Below, piece after piece: positions 25,495 to 34,345 of a stretch of 64,000 nt of DNA. Under the pieces are notes generated by a model. The model was not told where the DNA came from. It saw only the letters and a program-made list of their open reading frames with translations, and did not search any database. This DNA comes from Williamsia limnetica. GTDB lineage: Bacteria > Actinomycetota > Actinomycetes > Mycobacteriales > Mycobacteriaceae. Numbering within the stretch: position 1 is the stretch's first letter; every line of letters begins with the position of its first letter. Location of the stretch: NCBI RefSeq assembly GCF_003217475.1, contig NZ_QJSP01000007.1:62001-126000 (forward strand). The letters are read 5' to 3'. A program made the position numbers and the translations under genes.

Positions 25495-26391
25495 ATGCTG
25501 GATGTGCATCGCTTACGTATCTTCCGAGCCGTGGTCGCGGCCGGCTCGATCAATGGGGCGGCCTCCGCGCTCGGCTACACGCCATCGGCGGTCAGCCAGC
25601 ACCTCACCGCGCTCCAGCGGGAAACCGGTCTCACCCTCGTCGAGAAACATGGTCGCGGCATCGAGACGACGGCCGCTGGTCGCACCCTCGCCGAGGAAGC
25701 CGCGCAGGTACTCGAACGCCTGGCGGAACTGGAGTCGCTCGTCGCAGACCTGCGGTCGGGTCGCGTGGGAAGTTTGTCCGTGAGTTACTTCGCCTCGGCG
25801 GGCGCCGCCTGGATACCCCCGGTGATTGCCGCGATCACCCATGAATTTCCCAGGCTCCGCGTTGATCTGCGCCTCATCGAACTGGCACACGACTCGTCGG
25901 GCGATCCCGATGTGGAGATCTACGTCGAGGGCGCCGCGTCGACGTCGCTGCGCGGATACGACGTCGAGGAATTGCTGAGTGAGCCGTACGTGGTGGTGCT
26001 GCCCGAAGATCATCCGCTCGCCGCCCGCGAACAGGTCGAACTCGCAGCGCTGCGTGACGAGCGTTGGGTCGACAACGACGTGTCGCGCGGCCCGTGCCGG
26101 CAGTCGATTCTCGATGCCTGCTCGGTGGTGGGTTTCAGTCCCGGATTCCACATCGAGACCCACGACTACCCCACCGCGATCAGTTTCGTCGCGGCCGGGG
26201 TCGGGATCACCGTGCTGCCCCGACTCGGCATCGGGATGCTGCCACCGGGCTTGGTGGCCAGGCCGCTGATCAATCCAACACCGATGCGGACCGTCGCCGT
26301 CCGAACCCGCGAGGCGGTACGCGACAACCCGGCGGTACGGCGGATCATCGACCTGCTCCGAGAGCGGGTCGACGTGCGTCAGGCCGCCTGA
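25495..26391 (+). CDS. LysR-family transcriptional regulator
   Basis: A 298-residue regulator. The winged helix-turn-helix at ~3-60 (HRLRIFRAVVAAGSINGAASALGYTPSAVSQHLTALQ) is followed by a periplasmic-binding-like effector domain from ~90. ATG 25495 matches the family start. It faces the EamA exporter across 81 bp that contain TCCGAC...GTCGGA just before the start, so autoregulation and control of the exporter are likely. The open frame runs far upstream antisense to EamA and TetR genes; that extension is not coding. Confidence 0.88.
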   Translation: MLDVHRLRIFRAVVAAGSINGAASALGYTPSAVSQHLTALQRETGLTLVEKHGRGIETTAAGRTLAEEAAQVLERLAELESLVADLRSGRVGSLSVSYFASAGAAWIPPVIAAITHEFPRLRVDLRLIELAHDSSGDPDVEIYVEGAASTSLRGYDVEELLSEPYVVVLPEDHPLAAREQVELAALRDERWVDNDVSRGPCRQSILDACSVVGFSPGFHIETHDYPTAISFVAAGVGITVLPRLGIGMLPPGLVARPLINPTPMRTVAVRTREAVRDNPAVRRIIDLLRERVDVRQAA

Positions 26392-26498
26392 GGCGGCGTG
26401 TGGTCTGCGCGGCGAACGATGATCGCGGCCATGCCGTAGATCATCCATGTCGACAAGAGGATGCCCTGAAGGACGACGAGTAGGGGAAAGAACTGCAA
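26379..26498 (-). CDS. small single-span membrane protein, TTG start
   Basis: A 39-residue frame beginning TTG-CAG-TTC (M)QFFPLLVVLQGILLSTWM. A strong AGGAGA ribosome site lies six bases upstream, and there is no in-frame ATG near. Residues ~2-27 form one hydrophobic helix followed by a basic RR and a polar tail, suggesting an inner-membrane peptide with the C-terminus in the cytoplasm. Its 3' end overlaps the 3' end of the LysR gene by 13 bases. No family recognised. Confidence 0.6.
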   Translation of the reverse strand: MQFFPLLVVLQGILLSTWMIYGMAAIIVRRADHTPPQAA

Positions 26499-26756
26499 GT
26501 GAGTCTCCTGGAGTGAGAGAGGTTGATGCCGCCGGAGTCGGCGCTGACTCACTTCTTGGCTGACGTGCATTTGCGATCGACCCTCCGGGTGGACCACGAA
26601 TGGGTTGATCAAGCTTCCCCAACGTAGGCGCTGAGCGCCCTTGGGTCGAGCCAGAAGCGGCCTCCTGTGACGAAGCCGACCATAGGCCCACTAATGTTGA
26701 AGAGTCCACGAGGTCCAGACCGCGCCCCGTCTCATCACTACACGTCAGAGGTGCCC

Positions 26757-27575
26757 ATGGCTGAAAATCGAGTGAGTGGCGCGGTGGAAAAAGCCACCGA
26801 CAGCACGGCGTTCGAACGGGCGGCTCGGGCCGGCCACATCGTGAGCGGGCTGGTTCACCTTTTGATCGCATTCATCATCATCCGGATTGCCTTCGGCTCA
26901 GGCGGCAATGCCGACCAGTCCGGAGCGCTCGGCACCCTCGGAAGCAGCCCTGGCGGCAAGACGATGCTGTGGATCGCGGCGGTCGCCTTTCTGGCCATGG
27001 CGCTGTGGCGGGTCGCCGAGGCCATCGTCGGTCCGCATGCCACCGAACCGGGCGACGACGATTCGGGTGCGTCCAAACTGTTCGATCGCGCGAAAGCGGC
27101 CGGCGTCGCGTTGGTCTATTTCGGGTTCGCCTTCTCCGCTTTTCAATTCGCACGCGGCACCGGCCAGTCGAGCGGTCAGCAGAGCGCCGGACTGTCGGCT
27201 CGCCTGATGGAGAACACCGCGGGTAAGACACTGCTCGTCGTCGCAGGCCTGGTGATCATCGCCATCGGCGGATACCACGTCTACAAGGGCGTGACCAAGA
27301 ACTTCCTCGATGATCTCAAGGTCTCGGGTGGAACGGTCATCACCCCGCTCGGTATCGCCGGCTACACGGCGAAAGGACTCGTCCTGATCGGTGCCGGGGT
27401 CCTGGTGATCGTGGCGTCCATCAATTCCGACCCCTCCAAAGCGACGGGCATCGATGGGGCGGTCAAGACCCTCGGCGAAGCTCCGTTCGGCAAGTTCTTA
27501 CTGATCCTCGCCGGGATCGGGATCGCAGCCTACGGCCTATACAGCTTCGCGATGGCCCGCTACTCCCGCATGTAG
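26757..27575 (+). CDS. DUF1206 family membrane protein
   Basis: A 272-residue membrane protein built of three repeats, each with two helices and an opening pattern (A)RAGHIVSGLVHLLIAF, AAGVALVYFGFAFSAFQF and GYTAKGLVLIGAGVLVIV. This is the DUF1206 layout found in actinobacteria, of unknown function. ATG 26757 follows AGAGGTG. A preceding 258-bp gap (26499-26756) contains the promoter regions for this gene and the small membrane gene, and a GGCGCTGAGCGCC hairpin. Confidence 0.85.
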   Translation: MAENRVSGAVEKATDSTAFERAARAGHIVSGLVHLLIAFIIIRIAFGSGGNADQSGALGTLGSSPGGKTMLWIAAVAFLAMALWRVAEAIVGPHATEPGDDDSGASKLFDRAKAAGVALVYFGFAFSAFQFARGTGQSSGQQSAGLSARLMENTAGKTLLVVAGLVIIAIGGYHVYKGVTKNFLDDLKVSGGTVITPLGIAGYTAKGLVLIGAGVLVIVASINSDPSKATGIDGAVKTLGEAPFGKFLLILAGIGIAAYGLYSFAMARYSRM

Positions 27576-27579
27576 CTCT

Positions 27580-27644
27580 CCGATCTTGGTGGGTTTTGGC
27601 GACTCCCACCTGGGGATATGGTCGCCAAAACCCACCAAGATCGG
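27580..27644. terminator. perfect 24-bp inverted repeat between convergent DUF1206 and fgd genes
   Basis: The arm 27580-27603 begins CCGATCTTGGTGGGTTTT and is exactly complementary to 27621-27644, with a 17-nt loop. It fills the space between the two stop codons, ending one base before the fgd stop. No long T-run follows. It shares its first 13 bases with the repeat at 23851-23915. Confidence 0.8.
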
Positions 27645-28652
27645 TCAGCCGAGCTTGCGTAGGCGGGGTTCGAGGTCTTTCTGGAAGTTGGTCAGGAACC
27701 GCTGCTGATCGTGGCCCGGTGCGTGGAACACCAGGTGGTTCAGGCCGGCGTCGGTGTACTGCTTGACCTTCTCGACGGCCTCATCAGGATCGGAGGCGAC
27801 GATCCAGCGCTTGGCGACCTGCTCGATCGGCAACTCGTCGGCGAGCCGTTCCATCTCGGTCGAGGAGTTCACGCTGTGCTTCTGCTCCGGGGTCAGCGAC
27901 AGCGGCGCCCAGAACCGACAGTTCTCCAAGGCCAACTCGGGATCGGGATCGTAGGAGATCTTGATCTCGATCATCCGGTCGATCTCCTCGAAGTTCCGCT
28001 CGGCTTTGTCCGCGCCCTCTTTCACCGACGGGATCAGCTTCTCGGTGTAGAGCTCCATGCCCTTGCCCGAGGTACAGATGAAACCGTCACCGCTGCGACC
28101 GGCATAGCGGGCGACCACCGGCCCACCGGCAGCGATGTACACCGGCACCGGCTGCTCGGGGATGTCATACATGTACGCACCCTGGGTCTTGTAGTACTCG
28201 CCGTCGAAGTTCACCTCGTCGCCGGTCCACAACTCCCGCATCAACCGGACCGCCTCACGCAACCGCGCGAAACGTTCCTTGAACTCAGGCCACTCGCCCT
28301 GAAAGCCGGTCGCGTATTCGTTGAGTGCTTCGCCGGTACCCACACCGAGCATGATCCGCCCCGGATACATGCAGGCCATCGACGCGAACGCCTGCGCGAT
28401 CACCGCGGGGTTGTACCGGAACGTCGGCGTCATCACCGAGGTACCGATCTGCACCCGATTGGTCCGCTCACCGACCGCGGCCATCCACGCCAGCGAGAAC
28501 GGGGCATGCCCACCCTCATGCCGCCACGGCTGGAAGTGATCGGACACCGCCACCGAATCCATACCGTGTTCCTCGGCCGCCACCGCGATCTCGACCAGCT
28601 CACGCGGGTTGAACTGTTCTGCCGAAGCCTTGTATCCGAGTCGCAATGCCAC
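27645..28652 (-). CDS. fgd: F420-dependent glucose-6-phosphate dehydrogenase
   Basis: A 335-residue luciferase-like TIM barrel oxidising glucose-6-phosphate and reducing coenzyme F420. Signatures nearly identical to mycobacterial FGD1 include [28 protein letters not shown]-like [68 protein letters not shown] and [17 protein letters not shown] 28652 is chosen: it has GAGGGAGA upstream and aligns with the FGD1 N-terminus, whereas the open frame to 28697 adds 15 unrelated residues. It implies the host makes F420. Confidence 0.95.
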   Translation of the reverse strand: MALRLGYKASAEQFNPRELVEIAVAAEEHGMDSVAVSDHFQPWRHEGGHAPFSLAWMAAVGERTNRVQIGTSVMTPTFRYNPAVIAQAFASMACMYPGRIMLGVGTGEALNEYATGFQGEWPEFKERFARLREAVRLMRELWTGDEVNFDGEYYKTQGAYMYDIPEQPVPVYIAAGGPVVARYAGRSGDGFICTSGKGMELYTEKLIPSVKEGADKAERNFEEIDRMIEIKISYDPDPELALENCRFWAPLSLTPEQKHSVNSSTEMERLADELPIEQVAKRWIVASDPDEAVEKVKQYTDAGLNHLVFHAPGHDQQRFLTNFQKDLEPRLRKLG

Positions 28653-28752
28653 CAGACCATCTCCCTCATCCGCCGTGTAGTCATTCCAGTTCATCACAGG
28701 GCGCCCAGGTGCTCTTTTCCGACAGGTCCGATTCAGCCCTCGGCGGAAGTCG

Positions 28753-28783
28753 TTGACTTCAAGTGAACTTGAACTTCTACTGT
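28753..28783 (+). promoter_or_regulatory. MerR-type promoter with SoxR-like palindrome
   Basis: TTGACT (28753-28758) and TACTGT (28778-28783) are separated by 19 bp, the overlong spacer typical of MerR-family-controlled promoters. Within the spacer lies the palindrome TTCAAGTGAACTTGAA (28758-28773), close to SoxR-type operators (CCTCAAGTTAACTTGAGG). Transcription would start next to ATG 28791, giving a leaderless message. No MerR gene is in the window. Confidence 0.65.
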
Positions 28784-28790
28784 GGAGATC

Positions 28791-30725
28791 ATGAGTATGG
28801 AGTCAGTTGCGTGGAACACGATGTACAGGTCGATGAACGCGCCGAATCTGAGCAAGGAACGCCGGCGACAAGACCGCGGCGTGACCATGCGCCGTATTGC
28901 AGCATTCGCGCGACCGCACCGCGGCAAACTCACGGTGTTCATGGTGCTCAGCGTCATCGTCGCGGTTCTCACCGTCCTCACCCCGATCCTGGCCGGACGG
29001 GTGGTCAACAACATCGTCGGCGACGGTCCGGCGTCGACGGTCATCTGGCTGGCGGTGCTGATCGCGATCATCGCGGCGGCCGAGGCCGCCACCGGCCTCG
29101 TGGTCAGCTGGCTGTCGTCGAACATCGGTGAGGGACTGATCTACGACCTTCGACGTTCGGTGTTCGATCACGTCCAGAAGATGCCGGTCGCGTTCTTCAC
29201 CCGCACCCGGACCGGCGCCCTGGTCAGCCGACTCAACAACGATGTGATCGGCGCGCAGCGCGCTTTCTCGGACACGCTCTCCGGTGTGGTGTCGAACATC
29301 GTCACCCTGACCCTGACCCTGGCGGTGATGATCTCGATCAGCTGGCAGGTCACCCTGCTCGCCCTGGTCCTGCTGCCGCTCTTTGTGATACCCGCCCGTC
29401 GCATGGGTCGGCGCATGGCCGCACTGTCCCGGGAGGCAGCCGAATACAACTCGCTGATGTCGACGCAGATGACCGAACGTTTCTCCGCACCCGGGGCGAC
29501 GCTGGTCAAGCTGTTCGGCAGGCCCGGGCAGGAATCGGACGAGTTCGCGGTGCGCGCAGACAAGGTCCGCGACATCGGCGTCCGGCGGTCGGTGGCGCAG
29601 AGCATCTTCGTCACCTCGCTGACTCTGGTCTCGGCCCTCGCTTTGGCCCTGGTCTACGGACTCGGCGGATATCTGGCGGTCAACGGACACCTCAACGCCG
29701 GCGCCGTGGTATCCCTGGCGCTGCTGCTCACCCGCATGTACGCGCCGCTGACCGCCCTCGCGAACGCACGGGTCGAGATCATGAGCGCCCTGGTCAGCTT
29801 CGAGCGCGTCTTCGAGGTCCTCGACCTGGCGCCGCTGATCGCCGACAAACCCGACGCCATCGCCGCACCCACGGGGCCGCAGTCGCTGAGCTTCGACAGC
29901 GTCAGCTTCAGCTATCCCTCAGCGGAGAAGGTGTCGCTGGCCTCACTCGAAGAGGTTGCGACACTGGACAAACGCGGCGGAGAAGAAGTCATCCATGACG
30001 TGTCCTTCACCGTGCCGGAGGGCAAGATGGTGGCGCTGGTGGGCAGCTCGGGCGCAGGCAAGTCGACGATCGCACAGCTGGCAACCAGACTCTACGATGT
30101 CAATTCCGGCGCTGTTCGTCTCGGCGGCAATGACATTCGCGACCTGGAGAGCGGATCGCTGCACCGCGCCATCGGACTGGTCACGCAGGACGGCCACCTG
30201 TTCCATGACACTGTCCGAGCGAATCTCCTGCTCGCCAATCCCGACGCCACCGAGCAGGACATCTGGGACTCGTTGCGGCGGTCCCGCCTCGACGGGCTGG
30301 TGGCGAGCCTGGCCGACGGACTCGACACCGTCGTCGGCGAGCGCGGTTACCGGTTGTCCGGGGGTGAGCGTCAACGCCTCACCATCGCGCGACTTCTCTT
30401 GGCCCACCCCGGCGTGGTGATCCTCGACGAGGCGACAGCGCACCTGGACTCGACGTCGGAGGCCGCAGTGCAGGAAGCTCTGGCCGAAGCATTGGAAGGG
30501 CGGACCTCGGTGGTGATCGCGCACCGATTGTCGACCATCAGGGCCGCCGACGAGATCCTGGTGCTCGAAGCCGGGCGGGTCGTCGAACGCGGCACTCACC
30601 TCGAGTTGCTGGCACGCAGCGGACGCTACTCAGAGCTCTACCGGACGCAGTTCGCCGACGGCTCCGCTCCGCCATCGGTGTCCGACGACCCAGTTCAGCC
30701 CTCGGTGCCTTCGGACCGCGCCTGA
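28791..30725 (+). CDS. ABC exporter, fused permease-ATPase
   Basis: A 644-residue half-transporter: six helices in ~40-330 (ABC type-1 exporter fold) and a nucleotide-binding domain from ~360. Walker A is GSSGAGKS, Q-loop VTQDGHLF, signature LSGGERQR, Walker [13 protein letters not shown], switch HRLS. A ~35-residue insert ([19 protein letters not shown]) interrupts the start of the ATPase domain. It probably works as a homodimeric drug or lipid exporter. Start ATG 28791 or 28797; both sit just after the MerR-type -10 element, so induction by an effector-sensing MerR regulator is inferred. Confidence 0.87.
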   Translation: MSMESVAWNTMYRSMNAPNLSKERRRQDRGVTMRRIAAFARPHRGKLTVFMVLSVIVAVLTVLTPILAGRVVNNIVGDGPASTVIWLAVLIAIIAAAEAATGLVVSWLSSNIGEGLIYDLRRSVFDHVQKMPVAFFTRTRTGALVSRLNNDVIGAQRAFSDTLSGVVSNIVTLTLTLAVMISISWQVTLLALVLLPLFVIPARRMGRRMAALSREAAEYNSLMSTQMTERFSAPGATLVKLFGRPGQESDEFAVRADKVRDIGVRRSVAQSIFVTSLTLVSALALALVYGLGGYLAVNGHLNAGAVVSLALLLTRMYAPLTALANARVEIMSALVSFERVFEVLDLAPLIADKPDAIAAPTGPQSLSFDSVSFSYPSAEKVSLASLEEVATLDKRGGEEVIHDVSFTVPEGKMVALVGSSGAGKSTIAQLATRLYDVNSGAVRLGGNDIRDLESGSLHRAIGLVTQDGHLFHDTVRANLLLANPDATEQDIWDSLRRSRLDGLVASLADGLDTVVGERGYRLSGGERQRLTIARLLLAHPGVVILDEATAHLDSTSEAAVQEALAEALEGRTSVVIAHRLSTIRAADEILVLEAGRVVERGTHLELLARSGRYSELYRTQFADGSAPPSVSDDPVQPSVPSDRA

Positions 30726-31039
30726 CGGACCAGTTTCGCGGCCTTCTCCAGGCTCAGTCCGCGATCGGCGCGACGTAGTTTGCGGATGGCGTTGACCTCG
30801 TTGTCGATGCCATCGGTGACCTCGTGCACCTCGGACATCGTCCAGGGCAACGGCTTGGGCTTGGGCCGGAGTTCGGTCGCGACCAACACCAGGTTGACGG
30901 CGATGATCACCATCCCGAGCGCGAACCAGCCCCATCTGCCGTCATTTGCCCAGCTCACCGACAGGAGTGCGACACAAATCATCAGCACCAGCGAGCCGAT
31001 CACGGTCAGGCTGGAGCCGAGCCTCTTCAGAACGTGCAT
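30695..31039 (-). CDS. small two-helix membrane protein
   Basis: A 114-residue protein with helices at ~9-29 and ~36-54, then a charged cytoplasmic tail with a possible coiled segment ([26 protein letters not shown]). No family recognised. Its 3' end overlaps the convergent ABC exporter gene by 31 bases. A clean frame and typical codon use support it as coding. Confidence 0.7.
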   Translation of the reverse strand: MHVLKRLGSSLTVIGSLVLMICVALLSVSWANDGRWGWFALGMVIIAVNLVLVATELRPKPKPLPWTMSEVHEVTDGIDNEVNAIRKLRRADRGLSLEKAAKLVRQARSEGTEG

Positions 31040-31063
31040 GCCTCAAGTGAACACGGCCACCAC

Positions 31064-31954
31064 TCAGGCCCGCACTCCGGCCTGCGCATATCCCTTCAAT
31101 GCGTACTTGTTGTAACGGACCTTCGCCGGCAGACGCCGGTAGATCGGATCGATCGCGCGGACGCCGGCGCAGAACCGCCGGTAGTTGCGTTCCTTGCGCT
31201 CGCTCCACGGCAGTTCGAGTTGCTCCCGCGAGCGGGGCGGCATGCCACCGGTGGTGATGAACGCCGCGAAAGGGTTGACCACACGAGACAACACCTTCCA
31301 CACCACCGGGTGCATGCCGGGCGGCAGCGGATAACCCCTCGTGACGTATCCGACGCCGTATCGTGCGGTTTTGTGCGGGACGAGCACCTCGTCGACGGTG
31401 CGGTCCCAGTATTCGACGAAGTCCGCATAGGTGGCGGGCATGGGGCGATCACTGACGCCGTATCGGCGGTACCAGGTGATCGACTCCGCGTAGATCTGTT
31501 CTTTTTCCGCGTCGGTCAGCTTCTTGATCATGCGGTCGGTGCCGGTGAGCAACGCGTCGACGAAGGTGGCGTGGGCCCAGTAGTACGTTTCCGGATTCAG
31601 TGCGTGATACCGCTCGCCATCAGGCATCGTGCCCTTGATGTTGGTATGGAAGTCACGAACCATCGGGCCCACCGGGTCGCCCTCGAGCGAGTAGACGGTG
31701 CCATAGATTCCCGGTAGAGAGCGCTTCACCCGCGCGAAGGGATCGTCGAAGAACACCGAATGCTCCATCACGGCCTGCCCCAACGCCGGCAGCATGTTCT
31801 CCAGCACCGCGGGACGCGGCCCGAGCAGCCCCAGGCGACTGTCGCCGAAATACTTCCAGGTCAGCGATCCAGGGCCGAGTGGAGCTCCGACGAGCTCAGG
31901 ACGGTCCGCGTCGTCCACCACTTCTACAGACGGCGTGTCTATTGCGTCGGTCAT
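31064..31954 (-). CDS. oxygenase MpaB family protein (DUF2236)
   Basis: A 296-residue helical protein of the MpaB/latex-clearing-protein-like family, whose characterised members are heme b oxygenases. Blocks include SVFFDDPFARVKRSLPGIYGTVY, MVRDFHTNIKGTMPDGERYHALNPETYYWAHATF with the family's conserved histidines, and YRRYGVSDRPMPATYADFVEYWD. ATG 31954 (MTDAIDTP) is preferred; the 12 upstream codons are cysteine-rich and unlikely. A palindrome at 31971-32002 lies in its promoter region. Substrate unknown. Confidence 0.82.
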   Translation of the reverse strand: MTDAIDTPSVEVVDDADRPELVGAPLGPGSLTWKYFGDSRLGLLGPRPAVLENMLPALGQAVMEHSVFFDDPFARVKRSLPGIYGTVYSLEGDPVGPMVRDFHTNIKGTMPDGERYHALNPETYYWAHATFVDALLTGTDRMIKKLTDAEKEQIYAESITWYRRYGVSDRPMPATYADFVEYWDRTVDEVLVPHKTARYGVGYVTRGYPLPPGMHPVVWKVLSRVVNPFAAFITTGGMPPRSREQLELPWSERKERNYRRFCAGVRAIDPIYRRLPAKVRYNKYALKGYAQAGVRA

Positions 31955-31970
31955 ACGAGAACCGTAGCAG

Positions 31971-32002
31971 CAATGGAACGTTATCGCCATAGTGTTCCAT
32001 TG
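31971..32002. promoter_or_regulatory. palindromic operator candidate upstream of the MpaB-family gene
   Basis: CAATGGAAC (31971-31979) and its exact complement GTTCCATTG (31994-32002) are separated by 14 bp. The element sits 17 bases from the start of the leftward gene, over its likely promoter. This spacing suits a dimeric helix-turn-helix repressor. Nothing identifies the regulator. Confidence 0.5.
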
Positions 32003-32022
32003 AACGGACTGCAGCGGACGCG

Positions 32023-32952
32023 TCAGGCCGCGACGGCGCGATCCGAGGCTCGCGGATCGACGATGTCCGAGAAATGCGAGGCGTCACCGGTCACCACTCG
32101 GCTCGGCTCACCGTCGACACCGACCGGCACATCGCCGGCCAGGGTGATCCGGTTCAGGCGGCGGTACTGGTCGTCGTAGTCGGCGACCGCGTAGTGCTGC
32201 GTGGCGCGGTTGTCCCAGATCGCCAGGTCTCCGGACTCCCAGTTCCAGCGGACCGTGTTCTCCAGCTTGATGATCCGGGCCTGCAGAACATTGAACAGCT
32301 CTGCCGATTCGACGCTCCCGAGCTCGACGAAGCGTTTGACGAAGTTGCCGAGAAGCAACGCCCGCTCACCGGTTTCGGGATGAACCCGGACCACGGGGTG
32401 TTCGGTCTCGTAATACGACGACTGGAACTCGGCGCGATAGGCGTCCGCATTCTTGGCATTGACGAGTTCCGCGGCTGTTCCGGCGTAGTCGGTCACGTTC
32501 GTATGCACCGCCCACAAGTTCTCGGTCAGCGCCTTGAGGGATGTCGGCAGATTCTCGTACGCCGCGACCGTGTTCGCCCAGGTGGTGGATCCGCCGTAGG
32601 TCGGCAGTGTGACCGCACGCAGGATCGACGCCTTGGGAATCCGGTCGACGAAGGTGACATCGGTGTGCCAGCTGTTCGCGCGACCGTAGTCGGAGTCGAT
32701 CGGCAAGATGGTGTCGCCGCGGGAGGTGACCGTCGGGTGGGCGATCGTCGGGATGCCGAGTGACCGCGCGAACGCGAGCTGCCCGTCGTCGTCGAGATGA
32801 TCCTGCCCGCGGAAGAAGATCACCTTGTGGGCCAGCAGAGCGTTGTTGATCGTTGCCAGCGTCGCGGAGTCGAGATCGCCCGAGAGCGTGACCCCGTCCA
32901 CCCGCGCGCCGATATTGCCCCCGATTTTGACGACGTCGATCTGTGCAGACAT
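32023..32952 (-). CDS. TauD/TfdA-family Fe(II)/2-oxoglutarate dioxygenase
   Basis: A 309-residue dioxygenase. The facial triad is visible: His/Asp in [10 protein letters not shown] (~105) and the distal His in [12 protein letters not shown] (~255); the 2-oxoglutarate Arg is in [11 protein letters not shown] (~275). [21 protein letters not shown] is the typical N-terminal block. Members cleave taurine, alkylsulfonates or alkyl sulfates; length and motifs recall the mycobacterial alkylsulfatase Rv3406. ATG 32952 has GGGAGG ahead. A perfect 19-bp palindrome is 31 bases upstream. Sulfur scavenging is the likely role; the exact substrate is inferred. Confidence 0.87.
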   Translation of the reverse strand: MSAQIDVVKIGGNIGARVDGVTLSGDLDSATLATINNALLAHKVIFFRGQDHLDDDGQLAFARSLGIPTIAHPTVTSRGDTILPIDSDYGRANSWHTDVTFVDRIPKASILRAVTLPTYGGSTTWANTVAAYENLPTSLKALTENLWAVHTNVTDYAGTAAELVNAKNADAYRAEFQSSYYETEHPVVRVHPETGERALLLGNFVKRFVELGSVESAELFNVLQARIIKLENTVRWNWESGDLAIWDNRATQHYAVADYDDQYRRLNRITLAGDVPVGVDGEPSRVVTGDASHFSDIVDPRASDRAVAA

Positions 32953-32982
32953 GGCCTACCTCCCGAAGAACTGGACTGCGAA

Positions 32983-33001
32983 TATGTTCTCCGCGAACAT
33001 A
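32983..33001. promoter_or_regulatory. 19-bp palindrome upstream of the TauD-like gene
   Basis: TATGTTC (32983-32989), five bases, then the exact complement GAACATA (32995-33001). It lies in the 5' region of the dioxygenase gene, where an operator for sulfur-limitation or substrate control would be expected. The orientation GTTC-N5-GAAC is the reverse of the actinobacterial SOS box. Confidence 0.55.
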
Positions 33002-33062
33002 GTTGCCGGGCCTGCCCTTGAGAACGTTATGACGCAGCGTGAGCCGAAGGGTGCCCACCAAC

Positions 33063-33128
33063 AAACCCAGCTACTCCCGGAAGACCCAGGTGTTGCAGCA
33101 CCTGGTTCTTCCTGGAACGAGTGGGTTT
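33063..33128. terminator. long imperfect hairpin just after the acyl-CoA dehydrogenase gene
   Basis: Four successive paired blocks form one long stem: AAACCCA/TGGGTTT, ACTC/GAGT, GGAAGA/TCTTCC and CCAGGTG/CACCTGG, closing on a TTGCAG loop. It begins seven bases past the stop of the leftward gene. No T-run of note follows, so it may protect the 3' end or act with Rho. Confidence 0.65.
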
Positions 33129-33134
33129 GCGGAA

Positions 33135-34340
33135 TCAGCGGAAGGCGTCGTGACCCGTCAGCGCCTTACCGATCATCAACTGATGCATCTCCGAGGTGCC
33201 CTCGTACGTCAGCACCGACTCCAGATTGTTGGCGTGCCGGATGATCGGGTACTCCAACGTGATCCCGTTGGCGCCCAAGATCGTTCGACATTCCCGCGCG
33301 ATCTTGATCGCCTCCCGGACATTGTTCAACTTGCCCAGGCTGACCTGCTCGGGCCGCAAGGTGCCCGCATCCTTGAGCCGACCGAGATGTAGGGCGAGCA
33401 ATGTCCCCTTTCCCCACTCGAGCGCCATGTCCGCGATCTTCGCCTGCGTGAGCTGGTAACCCGAGAGCGCCTTGTCGAAGACGTCGCGTTCTCCGGCATA
33501 GTCGATCGCCGTCTCGAGGCAGTCGCGTGCCGCCCCGACGGCACCGAAGACGATGCCGAACCGGGCCTCGTTCAGGCAACTGAGCGGTCCGCGTAGCCCC
33601 TCGACACCGGGCAGCATGGCCGTACCGGGCAGCCGTACCTCCTCGAGAACGAGTTCGGAGGTGACCGAGGCACGCAGGGACAGTTTGTGTTTGATCTCCG
33701 GCGCACTGAAACCAGGGGTGGCGGTGGGCACCACGAAACCGCGCACACCCCGCGAGCCCTCACCGAGATCGGTGCGCGCCCACACCACCGCGACGTCCGC
33801 GACCGAGCCGTTGGTGATCCACATCTTCGTGCCGCTGAGTACCCAGTCGTCCCCGTCACGCTTGGCGGTGGTCCGCATTCCTGCCGGGTTCGACCCGAAG
33901 TCGGGTTCGGTCAGACCGAAGCACCCGATCGCCTTGCCTGCCGCCATGTCCGGGAGCCACTGCTGCTTCTGCTCTTCAGAACCGAACTCGTGGATCGCGA
34001 ACATGGCCAGCGAACCCTGCACCGAGACGAAGCTCCGGAGTCCGGAGTCGACCGCCTCGAGTTCGGTACAGACCAGACCATAGGTGGTGGCCGACATACC
34101 GGCGCAGCCATAACCGTCCAGGTGCATCCCCAGCACTCCGAGTTCACCGAGCTCGGCGGCGAGTTCGGTGACCGGGAGTGAACCGTCCTCGAACCACTCG
34201 GCCACATGGGGCCGCAACTTCGAGCGACCGAATGCCGCGACGGCGTCCCGGATCTCGCGTTCGTCGGCGGTGATGAGCGGATCGGTGGCGAACAGTTCCG
34301 CCAGTGTTTGTTGGTTCTCGGACCCGTGTCGGTCGGCCAT
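33135..34340 (-). CDS. acyl-CoA dehydrogenase, glutaryl-CoA dehydrogenase-like
   Basis: A 401-residue flavoenzyme. Motifs: CFGLTEPDFGSNPAGMRT (~145, substrate/FAD), KMWITNGSVADVAVVWAR, SLRASVTSELVLEEVRLP and the C-terminal YEGTSEMHQLMIGKALTG with the catalytic glutamate in the GcdH position. Overall it resembles GcdH, which oxidises and decarboxylates glutaryl-CoA in lysine/tryptophan breakdown. ATG 34340 is used; a TTG at 34349 overlapping the upstream stop (TTGA) with GGAG nearby is a real alternative adding three residues. Operon with the hydrolase upstream. Confidence 0.87.
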   Translation of the reverse strand: MADRHGSENQQTLAELFATDPLITADEREIRDAVAAFGRSKLRPHVAEWFEDGSLPVTELAAELGELGVLGMHLDGYGCAGMSATTYGLVCTELEAVDSGLRSFVSVQGSLAMFAIHEFGSEEQKQQWLPDMAAGKAIGCFGLTEPDFGSNPAGMRTTAKRDGDDWVLSGTKMWITNGSVADVAVVWARTDLGEGSRGVRGFVVPTATPGFSAPEIKHKLSLRASVTSELVLEEVRLPGTAMLPGVEGLRGPLSCLNEARFGIVFGAVGAARDCLETAIDYAGERDVFDKALSGYQLTQAKIADMALEWGKGTLLALHLGRLKDAGTLRPEQVSLGKLNNVREAIKIARECRTILGANGITLEYPIIRHANNLESVLTYEGTSEMHQLMIGKALTGHDAFR

Positions 34341-34345
34341 CGCGA

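Noticed and set aside
32983-33001. Considered as a LexA (SOS) box
   Set aside because: The half-sites are GTTC-N5-GAAC, the reverse of the actinobacterial GAAC-N4-GTTC box, and the neighbouring gene is not a repair gene.
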